64,000 bases of DNA. Origin: JBFWNG01 sp050251195. GTDB lineage: Bacteria > Bdellovibrionota_B > Oligoflexia > Oligoflexales > Oligoflexaceae. The notes below the pieces were generated by a model that was not told the origin of the DNA, ran no database searches, and worked only from the letters and a program-made list of their open reading frames with translations. The stretch spans positions 1 through 64,000 of the forward strand of contig JBFWNG010000009.1 in the NCBI GenBank assembly GCA_050251195.1. Direction: 5' to 3'. A program made the translations under genes and the position numbers. Below are positions 16,553-24,713 of this stretch, in pieces; position 1 is the first letter of the stretch; each line of letters begins with the position of its first letter.

Positions 16553-16583
16553 TTGGAGGCGGGTTCGACTCCCGCCGCCTCCG
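16535..16583 (+). pseudogene. tRNA 3'-end remnant, possible attachment site
   Basis: Bases 16559-16583 read like the 3' end of a tRNA: T-stem GCGGG (16559-16563), T-loop TTCGACT, T-stem CCCGC (16571-16575), acceptor strand CGCCTCC (16576-16582) and discriminator G at 16583. A long-variable-arm (serine-type) tRNA, or less likely tmRNA, would fit. No matching D-arm, anticodon arm or 5' acceptor strand is present upstream. Partial tRNA ends like this are left where integrative elements recombine into a tRNA gene. By orientation, the intact gene would lie to the left, with an element in between. No CCA is encoded here. Confidence 0.5.
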
Positions 16584-16589
16584 AGGTTG

Positions 16590-16649
16590 GACACGGTTGA
16601 GGAGCTAGCAAATATACTTAGGATTAAATCCGACACTTTGCTCAAATGA
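16590..16649 (+). pseudogene. Excisionase-like HTH peptide remnant
   Basis: Nineteen codons reading DTVEELANILRIKSDTLLK then TGA match the first helix-turn-helix of excisionase/MerR-like HTH_17 proteins (compare LTVEEVAEYLGVSRSTVYR). It starts 7 bases after the tRNA remnant, a usual site for element-borne xis genes. It has no start signal and stops inside the expected domain, so it is at most a relic. Confidence 0.35.
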
Positions 16650-16847
16650 TTTTCTGCGAATTGTTAATTCGTTGACCTTAGAAGAAAAAGCAAGTTTATT
16701 CCGATGCCTAGCTGTCCAGCCCACTCTATGCCGTTCGGCGTGAGAATGGATCAAGCCCTCAGGTCGTGATACAATCCTAATAACGCTAAAGAACTTTTTG
16801 CACTCCCTAACATTGCATTAGATACCTTCAAGTTATCTCGGAAAACT

Positions 16848-18464
16848 ATGATAATAGATCCGTCAAGAAACAGTATTATTTGTGGCGACAATCTGGAGTG
16901 GTTGAAATGGCTTCCTGACAACACAGTCGACCTCTGTTATATCGATCCCCCATTTTTTAGCAATCGCACGTATGAAGTCATTTGGGGGAATGGATATGAA
17001 ATTCGCTCATTTGGAGACAGATTTGCAGGTGGCATAAGCCACTATATTGAGTGGATGCGTCCTAGGATAGAACTGATATCAAGAAAATTAAAAATGTCAG
17101 GATCGTTATTTGTCCACTGTGATTGGCACGCGGTTCATCGGTTAAGATGTTTGCTTGATGATATCTTCGGAGAGGCAAACTTCGTAAACGAGATCTATTG
17201 GAAACGCCAAAATTCCCATAACGATGCAAAGCACAAATTTCCGGATATAGTAGACACCATTCTCTTCTATAAGAAACCGAGCTTTGAGTTTAAACCTGTA
17301 TATTATGGGCACGATCCCGAATATGTAAAAAAATTCTATCGCCACGACGACAACGATGGAAGAGGGTTATATCAGCTAGATAACATGGCAAGTCCAAACC
17401 CTCGACCTAATATGACATATACGTGGAAGGGATTCCCTCCGCCTCCAAAGGGCTGGCGGTATGAATTAAACACAATGACTAAATTGGACTCCGAAGGGCG
17501 GATACATTACCCGCGCGCTGCGGATGGATCCTTTAATTTCGACAAAAGGCCACGCTTAAAACGATACCTTGCGGAGCAGAAGGGGAATCTTCTTTCGAAT
17601 CTCTGGACTGATATTCAAAATCTTCAGAATCAATCAAGAGAGAAATTGGGATATCCCACTCAAAAGCCTGAAGAACTTGTCCGCAGGATCATTGAGTGTT
17701 CCTCAAATGAGGGCGATCTTGTTCTAGATTGTTTTGCGGGTGGGGGGACAACTCCAAAAGTCGCTTACGACATGAAAAGAAGATTTATCGCTGGCGACGT
17801 CTCACCCGTTGCCGTAAAGATTATGGCCCAACGACTGAACATAGAACATTCCGCAGTCGAGTATGGGATTGTCAACCTTCCACAGACCATTGAGGAGTTT
17901 CAATCAATTGATGGTCATAAGTTTGCCGAAATGATCTGTGATCTAATGGGTTGGAAGGTCAGCGAACGCAAATCGAATGACGGAGGGGTTGACGGCACCG
18001 ATGGCGATGGTAATCCAATTCAAATAAAAAACCATTCGACAGCTGGTGCGGGACGCCCTGAGATACAGAAGTTCCACAGTGCCATAATAAAGGCAAAAAA
18101 GGCAAAAGGCGTGTTTGTTGCATGGATGTTTGCAAAACCTGCTTTGGAGTATATCGCAGAAATTAAAAGGGAACATGGTATAGAAATCGTTGCGAAACCC
18201 TGCAGTGAAGTTTTCGGCGACCTTGTACTTCCCCACGATAAAGCAGAAAATTTGAAAAAGCTTTTCGCCGATCGATTTCCCGAAGCGTGGAAAAGCCGAC
18301 CTGATCCCGGCTTAACAAAAGACCCATCGGAAATTGTGAACAACGCCGTACAAGAACTGATGCTGGAAGAAAAACACAGAAAGGTTCTGGGAAAAATAAA
18401 GCGCGCTAAGCAGAAGGCTGCCGAAAAACGAGTAAAGACAAAAGGTAAGAAACCAAAAAGTTAG
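16848..18464 (+). CDS. Site-specific DNA methyltransferase fused to Mrr-like nuclease domain
   Basis: Residues 1-340 form a beta-class (N6-adenine/N4-cytosine) DNA methyltransferase. Catalytic motif IV is DPPF at 33-36 in CYIDPPFF. The SAM-binding motif I, LDCFAGGGTT, is at about 293-302, preceded by YPTQKPEELV. From about residue 350 a second domain begins: FAEMICDLMGWKV, then GGVDGTDGDGN and PIQIKN, then KGVFVAW. This resembles the Mrr-type PD-(D/E)XK fold, with Asp near 382 and the Q-I-K element near 390-392. A basic tail ends the protein. The fusion could methylate and cut in one chain, or the nuclease part may help target the enzyme. The ATG at 16848 follows GGA with a 7-base gap. It is the first gene after the tRNA remnant. 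Confidence 0.85.
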   Translation: MIIDPSRNSIICGDNLEWLKWLPDNTVDLCYIDPPFFSNRTYEVIWGNGYEIRSFGDRFAGGISHYIEWMRPRIELISRKLKMSGSLFVHCDWHAVHRLRCLLDDIFGEANFVNEIYWKRQNSHNDAKHKFPDIVDTILFYKKPSFEFKPVYYGHDPEYVKKFYRHDDNDGRGLYQLDNMASPNPRPNMTYTWKGFPPPPKGWRYELNTMTKLDSEGRIHYPRAADGSFNFDKRPRLKRYLAEQKGNLLSNLWTDIQNLQNQSREKLGYPTQKPEELVRRIIECSSNEGDLVLDCFAGGGTTPKVAYDMKRRFIAGDVSPVAVKIMAQRLNIEHSAVEYGIVNLPQTIEEFQSIDGHKFAEMICDLMGWKVSERKSNDGGVDGTDGDGNPIQIKNHSTAGAGRPEIQKFHSAIIKAKKAKGVFVAWMFAKPALEYIAEIKREHGIEIVAKPCSEVFGDLVLPHDKAENLKKLFADRFPEAWKSRPDPGLTKDPSEIVNNAVQELMLEEKHRKVLGKIKRAKQKAAEKRVKTKGKKPKS

Positions 18465-18469
18465 TCAGG

Positions 18470-18667
18470 TCAGATTAGACGCAACCTAGTTCTTCTACAC
18501 ATTTCAAGGGATCTGGCAACTCTACGCTCCAGTAGCGCCAAGTTGAACGAGATGAAGTCGATATCTTGACCGTTGACACCATCCTGTACCGACGCCAATT
18601 GCTCGAAAATTGAATCAACATTGGATTCAATTTGCTTAAGATCAGATTCAGTTAAAATTTCCTGCAA
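18470..18667 (-). CDS. Small hypothetical protein, acidic N-terminus and basic tail
   Basis: A 65-residue frame starting at TTG. It is convergent with the methyltransferase gene, ending 5 bases past that gene's stop. The peptide is helical, acidic first (ILTESDLKQIESNVDSIFEQ) and basic at the end (RRVARSLEMCRRTRLRL). The composition is protein-like, but no family is recognised and the ribosome binding site is weak. It could be a small partner or regulator of the restriction-like gene, or chance. Confidence 0.4.
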   Translation of the reverse strand: MQEILTESDLKQIESNVDSIFEQLASVQDGVNGQDIDFISFNLALLERRVARSLEMCRRTRLRLI

Positions 18668-18904
18668 GGTCTATCCAACCAACACCCATTAAACTGGGCC
18701 GTTGCTGGAGTCTACAGGAGAATACCCATCTTTTGAAACAGATTATGCATTTTTTACCCTAAAAAGACGCCGGAAAATCCGGTCCCTGCACTTTGCATGG
18801 GCTCGTGCCTATTTTTTAGGCATTCGTTGCCCCTGTGCAGATCGCAGAAACATTTTAGAATTTCGAATTTTCGGCCTTTGGAGTCCAAATCTGAAACGCT
18901 GCGC

Positions 18905-18946
18905 CACATAAAAAGTAAGCAAGCCTAGCAATCTGCTTGATCGTTT
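18905..18946 (-). terminator. Possible rho-independent terminator
   Basis: Read on the minus strand, CAAGC-N10-GCTTG is followed within a few bases by a T-run (CTTACTTTTT). It sits directly after the stop of the nuclease-like gene at 18947. The stem is only five pairs. Confidence 0.4.
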
Positions 18947-19849
18947 TTAAGCCACATCATCCTCTGAAGAGCTTTCTATTGGTTGAAACAAGTCGTCGAT
19001 TGTGTTTGCTACCCCAAGCTTGGAGTATTCGCAGTATGCCGGGCCCTGAATCTTTGAGGTGTTTCCAATCGGAACAGGCTTGATCTTTCGAGCCGGCTCC
19101 TCAAATATTACCTTATATTTCCCAGAATCAGCGTAAGGCACGATATCCTTTACCTTGGCAATGTGGGTGATAGCGCTGACAGGGGCGACCTGATATCCGG
19201 CAATGTATCGAATCTGAGGGATTCGGTCTTTCCTGAGTCGAATTGCATACCAGCAATGCTCGCCTAGAAATACTTTGTCGAAGCCGTCTTTCCGACCGGG
19301 CACGATAACCGTGTCCGATACTTCCCTTCTAACTCGTCGAACCTTCCTGATTTCCTCAATAGCTTTTTTACTTTGACCTAATTTTTTAGATTCTGTGCTT
19401 GGACGGCAAATGACGCTGAAGAACGGTGCTGGATTAGAGTCATCGATCTTAAATGTTTCCACAGTTACCAGAAAAAATCTTTTATTGCCTATTTCATTAA
19501 GCCAATTTATGGCGTTTATGTGTTCCTGCCGTGGATTTTTAGTAATCCAAATAGCAGTAGTTGCGTCCATGTTCGAGACATAAGTAACTATCTGCCCTAA
19601 ATGTGAATGATCCGTCTTTTCAAGCTGATTCTCGATAATGACGCTTTCCTCGTTTTCGTCCTCGGCGAGAATATCAATGCTGTATCTACTGTCATCAATT
19701 TTTTTCTCAGTTTCAATCACCTCGAGGGACATGTCCAGCGCATCGCCCAATGTATCGAGATTTTCCGCCAGCCACTTTGAAAAATCTGTGGCTTCGTGCT
19801 GCCATACTTCCCGAAGGTCAACTGAAACCACCTTACCAACTTTTGCCAT
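18947..19849 (-). CDS. PD-(D/E)XK-like nuclease, DUF4268-type
   Basis: A 300-residue cytoplasmic protein. The N-terminal 130 residues look like the nuclease-fold part of DUF4268-type proteins: SIDILAEDENEESVIIENQ has Asp59 and, after a strand, Glu73-x-Gln75. HLGQIVTYVSNMDATTAIWI follows. The E-x-Q ending in place of E-x-K occurs in several inactive or variant nucleases of this fold. The C-terminal half (about 190-270) is rich in strands (WYAIRLRKDRIPQIRYIAGY) and resembles small DNA/RNA-binding folds. The ATG at 19849 follows GGAAG. Such genes are common in restriction and defence clusters. It is transcribed opposite to both the methyltransferase and the WYL operon. Confidence 0.65.
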   Translation of the reverse strand: MAKVGKVVSVDLREVWQHEATDFSKWLAENLDTLGDALDMSLEVIETEKKIDDSRYSIDILAEDENEESVIIENQLEKTDHSHLGQIVTYVSNMDATTAIWITKNPRQEHINAINWLNEIGNKRFFLVTVETFKIDDSNPAPFFSVICRPSTESKKLGQSKKAIEEIRKVRRVRREVSDTVIVPGRKDGFDKVFLGEHCWYAIRLRKDRIPQIRYIAGYQVAPVSAITHIAKVKDIVPYADSGKYKVIFEEPARKIKPVPIGNTSKIQGPAYCEYSKLGVANTIDDLFQPIESSSEDDVA

Positions 19850-20018
19850 ATATCTTCCGCGATGTTTCGTAAATGAATCGGAAAAAATTTGGCGATCATT
19901 TAGCCGATCGGCGAGCAGATATTTCCCACCAAACTACCCAGGTTCCGCGAAACAGAATTAATGTCCTTATCTGACACAGCAGTACCCGAAACTATTTCTA
20001 ATAATTTTTGGGGTATCC

Positions 20019-20240
20019 ATGACTATTTCGAGCGTAAATCACGATAATCACAATGTTATTTATCTAATTAAATCTTTAACAGCCAAGACTGTCTTAGAAA
20101 ATTTACTCAAAGCATACTCAGTCCAGATGACCGATACGCATAAATCCATTTTCCTCCGTAGGTCCTACCGCCGAGAGCAATTGGAGAGAGCCATCAAGCG
20201 TTACAAGGTCTTCAAAGACTTAGGGTTTGAGGCAAAATAA
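20019..20240 (+). CDS. Small basic hypothetical protein
   Basis: A 73-residue frame with ATG at 20019 after GGGGT. The C-terminal half is strongly basic and helical (FLRRSYRREQLERAIKRYK), which suggests nucleic-acid binding. No family is recognised. It lies 72 bases before the WYL regulator, in the same direction, and is separated from it by a palindrome at 20256-20270. It could be a small accessory gene of the defence-like operon. Confidence 0.5.
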   Translation: MTISSVNHDNHNVIYLIKSLTAKTVLENLLKAYSVQMTDTHKSIFLRRSYRREQLERAIKRYKVFKDLGFEAK

Positions 20241-20255
20241 AACGGCCCCTAGTTA

Positions 20256-20270
20256 TATTCTTTTAGAATA
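20256..20270. promoter_or_regulatory. TATTCT-N3-AGAATA palindrome upstream of WYL gene
   Basis: A perfect inverted repeat with 6-bp arms and a 3-base spacer, 42 bases before the WYL regulator's ATG. WYL regulators of defence operons are known to repress their own promoter, so an autoregulatory site is plausible. It could also be part of a weak terminator for the gene at 20019. Confidence 0.4.
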
Positions 20271-20312
20271 AACAAATGTGACAATTAGCCGAGAAATCCT
20301 TGGGGAGAGATT

Positions 20313-21326
20313 ATGGCCGGGCGCAACACACAAATATCAAGGATCTATATGATCCTCAATATCCTAGAGGGTGCCCCTCATGGTCTTTCCGCTTTGCAGA
20401 TAACAGATCGTTTGAACGACCGATTTTTTGAAGTGAGCAAGCGGACCGTTTACCGGGATCTCGAGGCGCTTCGGGCGGCTGGGTTCTCACTGGACGAGGC
20501 TGGGAGCACCGACAAGAACGGGACGAGATGGACCCTAGAGCGAAACGTAAAGGTTGGGTTGGCGTTGAACTCACGGGAGCTTATTGCTCTTTATCTTGCT
20601 CGCAAATCCCTTGACCCCCTCAAAGAGTCTCCTTTTTACGAGGATCTGCAATCAACTTTTGATAAGATCGAAGAGAAAATCGATTCGAAGAAACAGAATT
20701 TTCTTAAAGAGCTCCAGAAGGAGATATACTTCGAGCAGATGAGCCAGTGGAGCCAGGGATTTAACAATGAGATCATCGACACCATCCGAGCGTGTTGCAA
20801 TGAGCAGCAGAAGCTTGAGATCGTCTATGCTTCCGCGAAAAGCGGTTCGACCGGGAAGCGCGTCGTTGGACCGCATTATCTATATATCGCTAAAAAATCC
20901 ATTTATCTCGTAGCCGAGGACATTGCCGATAAAACCGTCAAAGTTTTTAGCGTCGCACGGATCCACCAAGCCGAAATGGTGGACGAAGTTTACGAAGGAA
21001 CCATTATCGAGCCCGAGAAGTATTTTAATTCGGCTTTCGGTATCTTCCGGAGTGAAGAACCGACGGTTATCAAGCTCCTGTTCAAAAAGTCTGTCGCCGC
21101 CTATATCAAAGAGCGGAAATGGCACGCCTCCCAACAAAGCGTTTCGAAGGACGACGGCTCGGTTGAGCTGATAATTGAGACAGGTGTGACGCCTGAACTC
21201 GTCTCCTGGGTTCAGGGCTTCGGCGCCGACGTCAAGATAAAGGAACCTAAGAAGCTTATCGACGCCCTTTGCGATAGATCCGTAAAAACACTCGCGCAGT
21301 ATGGCAAGACAGGAAAGGCGTCCTAA
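20313..21326 (+). CDS. WYL-domain transcriptional regulator
   Basis: A 337-residue helix-turn-helix regulator with ATG after GGGGAGAG. Residues 1-75 form the N-terminal winged HTH (ISRIYMILNILEG, then VSKRTVYRDLEALRAAGF). The middle is helical. A WYL domain lies at about 155-225 (KLEIVYASAKSG, GPHYLYIAKKSIYLVAED, VKVFSVARIHQ), followed by the WCX C-terminal extension (IKLLFKKSVAAYIKER). WYL proteins sense ligands, often nucleic-acid fragments or nucleotides, and commonly switch phage-defence operons on. The stop is 2 bases from the start of the nuclease-helicase gene, so they form one operon, and this protein most likely controls it. Confidence 0.93.
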   Translation: MAGRNTQISRIYMILNILEGAPHGLSALQITDRLNDRFFEVSKRTVYRDLEALRAAGFSLDEAGSTDKNGTRWTLERNVKVGLALNSRELIALYLARKSLDPLKESPFYEDLQSTFDKIEEKIDSKKQNFLKELQKEIYFEQMSQWSQGFNNEIIDTIRACCNEQQKLEIVYASAKSGSTGKRVVGPHYLYIAKKSIYLVAEDIADKTVKVFSVARIHQAEMVDEVYEGTIIEPEKYFNSAFGIFRSEEPTVIKLLFKKSVAAYIKERKWHASQQSVSKDDGSVELIIETGVTPELVSWVQGFGADVKIKEPKKLIDALCDRSVKTLAQYGKTGKAS

Positions 21327-21328
21327 GG

Positions 21329-24300
21329 ATGAAGAGAAACGGCAAGGAGTGGGTGTTCTCCCCCTCGGATCTAACGACCTTCTGGGAATCGGCATTCGCA
21401 TCGTGGTGCGATCGTCACACCAAAGAATTTCCCAGCGCGGATATTCAGCCCGATGAAGAGGACAGGCTTAATACCGTTCTCAAAGACAAGGGTATCGCCC
21501 ACGAGAAAAACATTCTTGAGGAGCTTAAGAGGCAATACAATACCGTCGTCACCATCGACGGCAATAAGGACGACCGGATACCGCTTGAGGCAACCCTCGC
21601 CGTTATGAAAAAGGGTGTCGATGTCATATACCAAGCTTGTCTCACTAAGGACGGCTTCACAGGGTTCGCGGACTTCCTCGTCAAGGTGCCGGGCAAATCC
21701 AACTTCGGCGATTACTATTACGAGGCCTGGGACACCAAGCTCGCTGGAACGCTCAAGTCATATTTCGTCATCCAGCTCTGTGCATACAGCGACATGCTCC
21801 AGGCGGCGCAAGGCGTTCTGCCGGAGAGTTTCAAAATCGTTCTAGGTAGGGGAGAGGAGACGCACCAGCGGCTTAAGGTGCTCGATTATTTTGCATACTA
21901 CCAGAATATCAAGAAGCGATTTTTGGAGTTTCACGGGAACTTCGACCATGAGAACAAGCCCAATCCCGAAAAATATCGAAGCTTCGGCAAATGGTCAATT
22001 TACGCCGAGACCACTTTGAAGGATTCCGATTCGCTATTCCAGGTCGCAGGCATCAACCGAACACAAGTCGCCAATCTCAAAAACGCTAAAATAACCACAA
22101 TGGCCGAACTTGCGGAAACGGAGCTCAAATCCATCCACAAGATGTCTCACCATGTGTTTGACCGCCTCAAACACCAGTGCCGTATCCAGATCGAATCTCG
22201 TGGCCAGGAAGTACCACGCTTTGAGGTTCTTGATCATGGGAAGATAAGACCGTCTCACGGCCTGCATGTTCTGCCTCCAGCTTCGGAACTAGACGTATAC
22301 TTCGACATGGAAGGTTTTCCCTTAGTCGAAAACGGTCTTGAGTACCTCTGGGGAAATACCTATCTCGAAAAAGGCGAACGTCGATTCAAGGATTTCTGGG
22401 CACATAACGCTGAGGAAGAGAAGAAGGCGCTCGAAGACTTCATAGATTGGGTATACGACCGCTGGAAACGTGATCCCAATATGCATATTTACCATTACGC
22501 ATCCTACGAGCCAGCGGCGATAAAACGGCTAATGGGCAGGTACGGTACGCGTGAGAACGAAGTTGACAACTTGCTTCGCAACAAGGTTTTCGTGGATTTG
22601 TATCGGGTAGTGCAGCAAGGCATGCGCGTTGGAGAACCCAGTTATTCTATTAAAAACATTGAGCATATATATAGGGGTAAAAGGGAGGGCGACGTTAAGG
22701 ACGCCGGCACGTCGGTAGTGTTCTATCAGGCTTGGCTTGGAACCAAAGACGGTGAGGACTTCGACAAGGCGAAATGGCTCAAAGAGATCCGGGACTACAA
22801 TAAGGATGACTGCGACTCGACTCTCGAACTTGCCGAATGGCTCCGGGTTGTCCAAGGCAATTGGAAAATCCCTTATCAAAACCCAGGTCCTAATGAACAG
22901 GAAGAGGGTCAGACGGATGCTGTCGACAGAAATGCACTCGCGGGGAGTCTTAGGAAGGCTCGGGGTAGATACCCTGAAGCGGAGATTCTAGAGTATATTC
23001 TCGGCTTCCACGATCGGGAAGAAAAGCCTATGTGGTGGCGGTATTTCGATCGTTTGGCGCAATCGGAAGACGATCTCTACTACGATCTAGACTGTCTCGC
23101 CTATCTAGAGCGCACGAGCGCGCCCCCAGTAAAGGAGAAGCAATCTCTAATTTGGGAATACTCTTTTAACCTCAATCAGGAATTCAAGCCGGCGAAAAGC
23201 GGTAGCTACAGACTGCACAACGATTCTGAGGTTCCAATCACTTTGGTTGACATCGATTGGAAGAAAGGGATAGTGCTGCTTAAGGTGCATTCGAAGCATA
23301 GCGTCCCATATAGTGCTACCATCATACCGCTTGAACAAATACGAAAGGATGGCCTTGTAGATTCTATCCAACTTTTCTGCCAAAGCTGGACCGAGAACCC
23401 CACGGAACGATCGGCCACCACATCTTTCTTGAGACGCGAGCGACCGAGGATTAACGGTCATAAAGGCGGTCCCTTGATAGATCCTACCAAAGAAATCCTC
23501 TCCCAAGCCATAACGATCGTCAAGAACTTAGATCACGCGACCTTGTGCATCCAAGGCCCCCCTGGAGCCGGCAAGACGCACGTCGGCAAGAATGTGATCG
23601 CCGCATTGGTGGAACAGGGATACAAAGTCGGTATCGCTTCCAATAGCCATCACGCGGTGAACCTTTTGCTTAAGGGTGCTGTGACGACGATTGTGGAAGC
23701 TGGTAGATCCGTTAACGCTGTTAAGATTCAGAGCGATCCTCCTACTGATGATATCTTTAAGGTCCCATCAATACGGCCCATGAAATCGGGGAAAAACATC
23801 GATTTGAATGGTGTACAGTTGGCAGGCGGTACGGCTTGGGCTTTTGCTCATGAAAAATGCGAAGAGGAGTTTGATTACCTCTTTATAGATGAAGCAGGGC
23901 AGGTTTCTATTGCCAACTTTGTCGCAATGGCGAGATGTGCCACGAATATCGTTCTTATGGGCGATCAAATGCAATTGAGTCAACCGATCCAGGGAACGCA
24001 CCCCGGCGAAAGCGGCTTGTCGGTTCTTGATTACCTGCTGCAAGGTAAGGCGACCATTCCGGAAGACCTTGGCATATTCCTACCGCGCACCTACAGGATG
24101 CATCCCGATATCTGTCAATTTATCTCCGATATGGCCTACGACAGTCGGCTAAAATCAGCCCCCAATACCAGAAATTGCAAGATCATTGCGAGCAAAGAGA
24201 ATATTATGAGGCAGGAGACGGGAATAGTATACATCCCCGTGCAACATGAAGGTAATACGGTGGCAAGCGACGAGGAGGTTGCACGGGTGAAGGAGATTGT

Positions 24301-24694
24301 CGCCGATTTGATCGGACGTCCGTTTGTCGACAAAACCGGCAAAATCAAGGGCAAAATCGGGCTTGATGACATACTGGTGGTAGCGCCCTATAATTACCAA
24401 GTTCAAAAACTCAAAGAGGAACTGGGTGAATCCGCGAAGGTAGGAACCGTCGACAAGTTCCAAGGACAGGAACAGGCGATAGTAATTCTGTCTATGTGTT
24501 CCAGCAGCGCGGATTCCGGACGTGGAATCGACTTCTTGCTCAGCAAGAACAGGTTGAACGTGGCGCTCTCGCGGGCGACCACATTAGCGATCGTGGTCGG
24601 TTCGCCTGAGATCGGAAATGCCTATACTACCAAGGTCGAGAACATGGCTTTAGTAAACTTGTATTGTTCACTTTTGCAAGCGACAGGATCGTAA
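21329..24694 (+). CDS. RecB-like nuclease / DEDD exonuclease / SF1 helicase fusion (TM0106 type)
   Basis: A 1121-residue cytoplasmic enzyme with three active modules. Residues about 1-220 form a RecB/Cas4-like PD-(D/E)XK nuclease of the TM0106 family (GFADFLVK near 111, YEAWDTKLA near 132, then QLCAYSDML). Around 320-520 is an RNase H-fold 3'-5' exonuclease domain of the YprB type (DVYFDMEGFP, YHYASYEPAAIKRL, DYNKDDCDST). From about 735 it is a superfamily 1 helicase of the Dna2/Upf1 class: Walker A GPPGAGKTH (about 744), Walker B FIDEAGQ, MGDQMQLSQP, VDKFQGQEQ (about 1042) and NVALSRA (about 1076). All key motifs look intact. It should unwind and degrade nucleic acid. It is the likely effector of the operon, coupled to the WYL gene with a 2-base gap. 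Confidence 0.9.
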   Translation: MKRNGKEWVFSPSDLTTFWESAFASWCDRHTKEFPSADIQPDEEDRLNTVLKDKGIAHEKNILEELKRQYNTVVTIDGNKDDRIPLEATLAVMKKGVDVIYQACLTKDGFTGFADFLVKVPGKSNFGDYYYEAWDTKLAGTLKSYFVIQLCAYSDMLQAAQGVLPESFKIVLGRGEETHQRLKVLDYFAYYQNIKKRFLEFHGNFDHENKPNPEKYRSFGKWSIYAETTLKDSDSLFQVAGINRTQVANLKNAKITTMAELAETELKSIHKMSHHVFDRLKHQCRIQIESRGQEVPRFEVLDHGKIRPSHGLHVLPPASELDVYFDMEGFPLVENGLEYLWGNTYLEKGERRFKDFWAHNAEEEKKALEDFIDWVYDRWKRDPNMHIYHYASYEPAAIKRLMGRYGTRENEVDNLLRNKVFVDLYRVVQQGMRVGEPSYSIKNIEHIYRGKREGDVKDAGTSVVFYQAWLGTKDGEDFDKAKWLKEIRDYNKDDCDSTLELAEWLRVVQGNWKIPYQNPGPNEQEEGQTDAVDRNALAGSLRKARGRYPEAEILEYILGFHDREEKPMWWRYFDRLAQSEDDLYYDLDCLAYLERTSAPPVKEKQSLIWEYSFNLNQEFKPAKSGSYRLHNDSEVPITLVDIDWKKGIVLLKVHSKHSVPYSATIIPLEQIRKDGLVDSIQLFCQSWTENPTERSATTSFLRRERPRINGHKGGPLIDPTKEILSQAITIVKNLDHATLCIQGPPGAGKTHVGKNVIAALVEQGYKVGIASNSHHAVNLLLKGAVTTIVEAGRSVNAVKIQSDPPTDDIFKVPSIRPMKSGKNIDLNGVQLAGGTAWAFAHEKCEEEFDYLFIDEAGQVSIANFVAMARCATNIVLMGDQMQLSQPIQGTHPGESGLSVLDYLLQGKATIPEDLGIFLPRTYRMHPDICQFISDMAYDSRLKSAPNTRNCKIIASKENIMRQETGIVYIPVQHEGNTVASDEEVARVKEIVADLIGRPFVDKTGKIKGKIGLDDILVVAPYNYQVQKLKEELGESAKVGTVDKFQGQEQAIVILSMCSSSADSGRGIDFLLSKNRLNVALSRATTLAIVVGSPEIGNAYTTKVENMALVNLYCSLLQATGS

Positions 24695-24713
24695 GAAATC
24701 AACGGGTTAAAAC

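Noticed and set aside
16559..16583. A complete tRNA or tmRNA gene
   Set aside because: Only the T-arm and 3' acceptor strand are present; the D-arm, anticodon arm and matching 5' acceptor strand are missing.
18702..18911. Plus-strand frame of 69 codons, or a possible small RNA with hairpins
   Set aside because: Composition is not protein-like, and I could not match the folded form to 6S or another known RNA.
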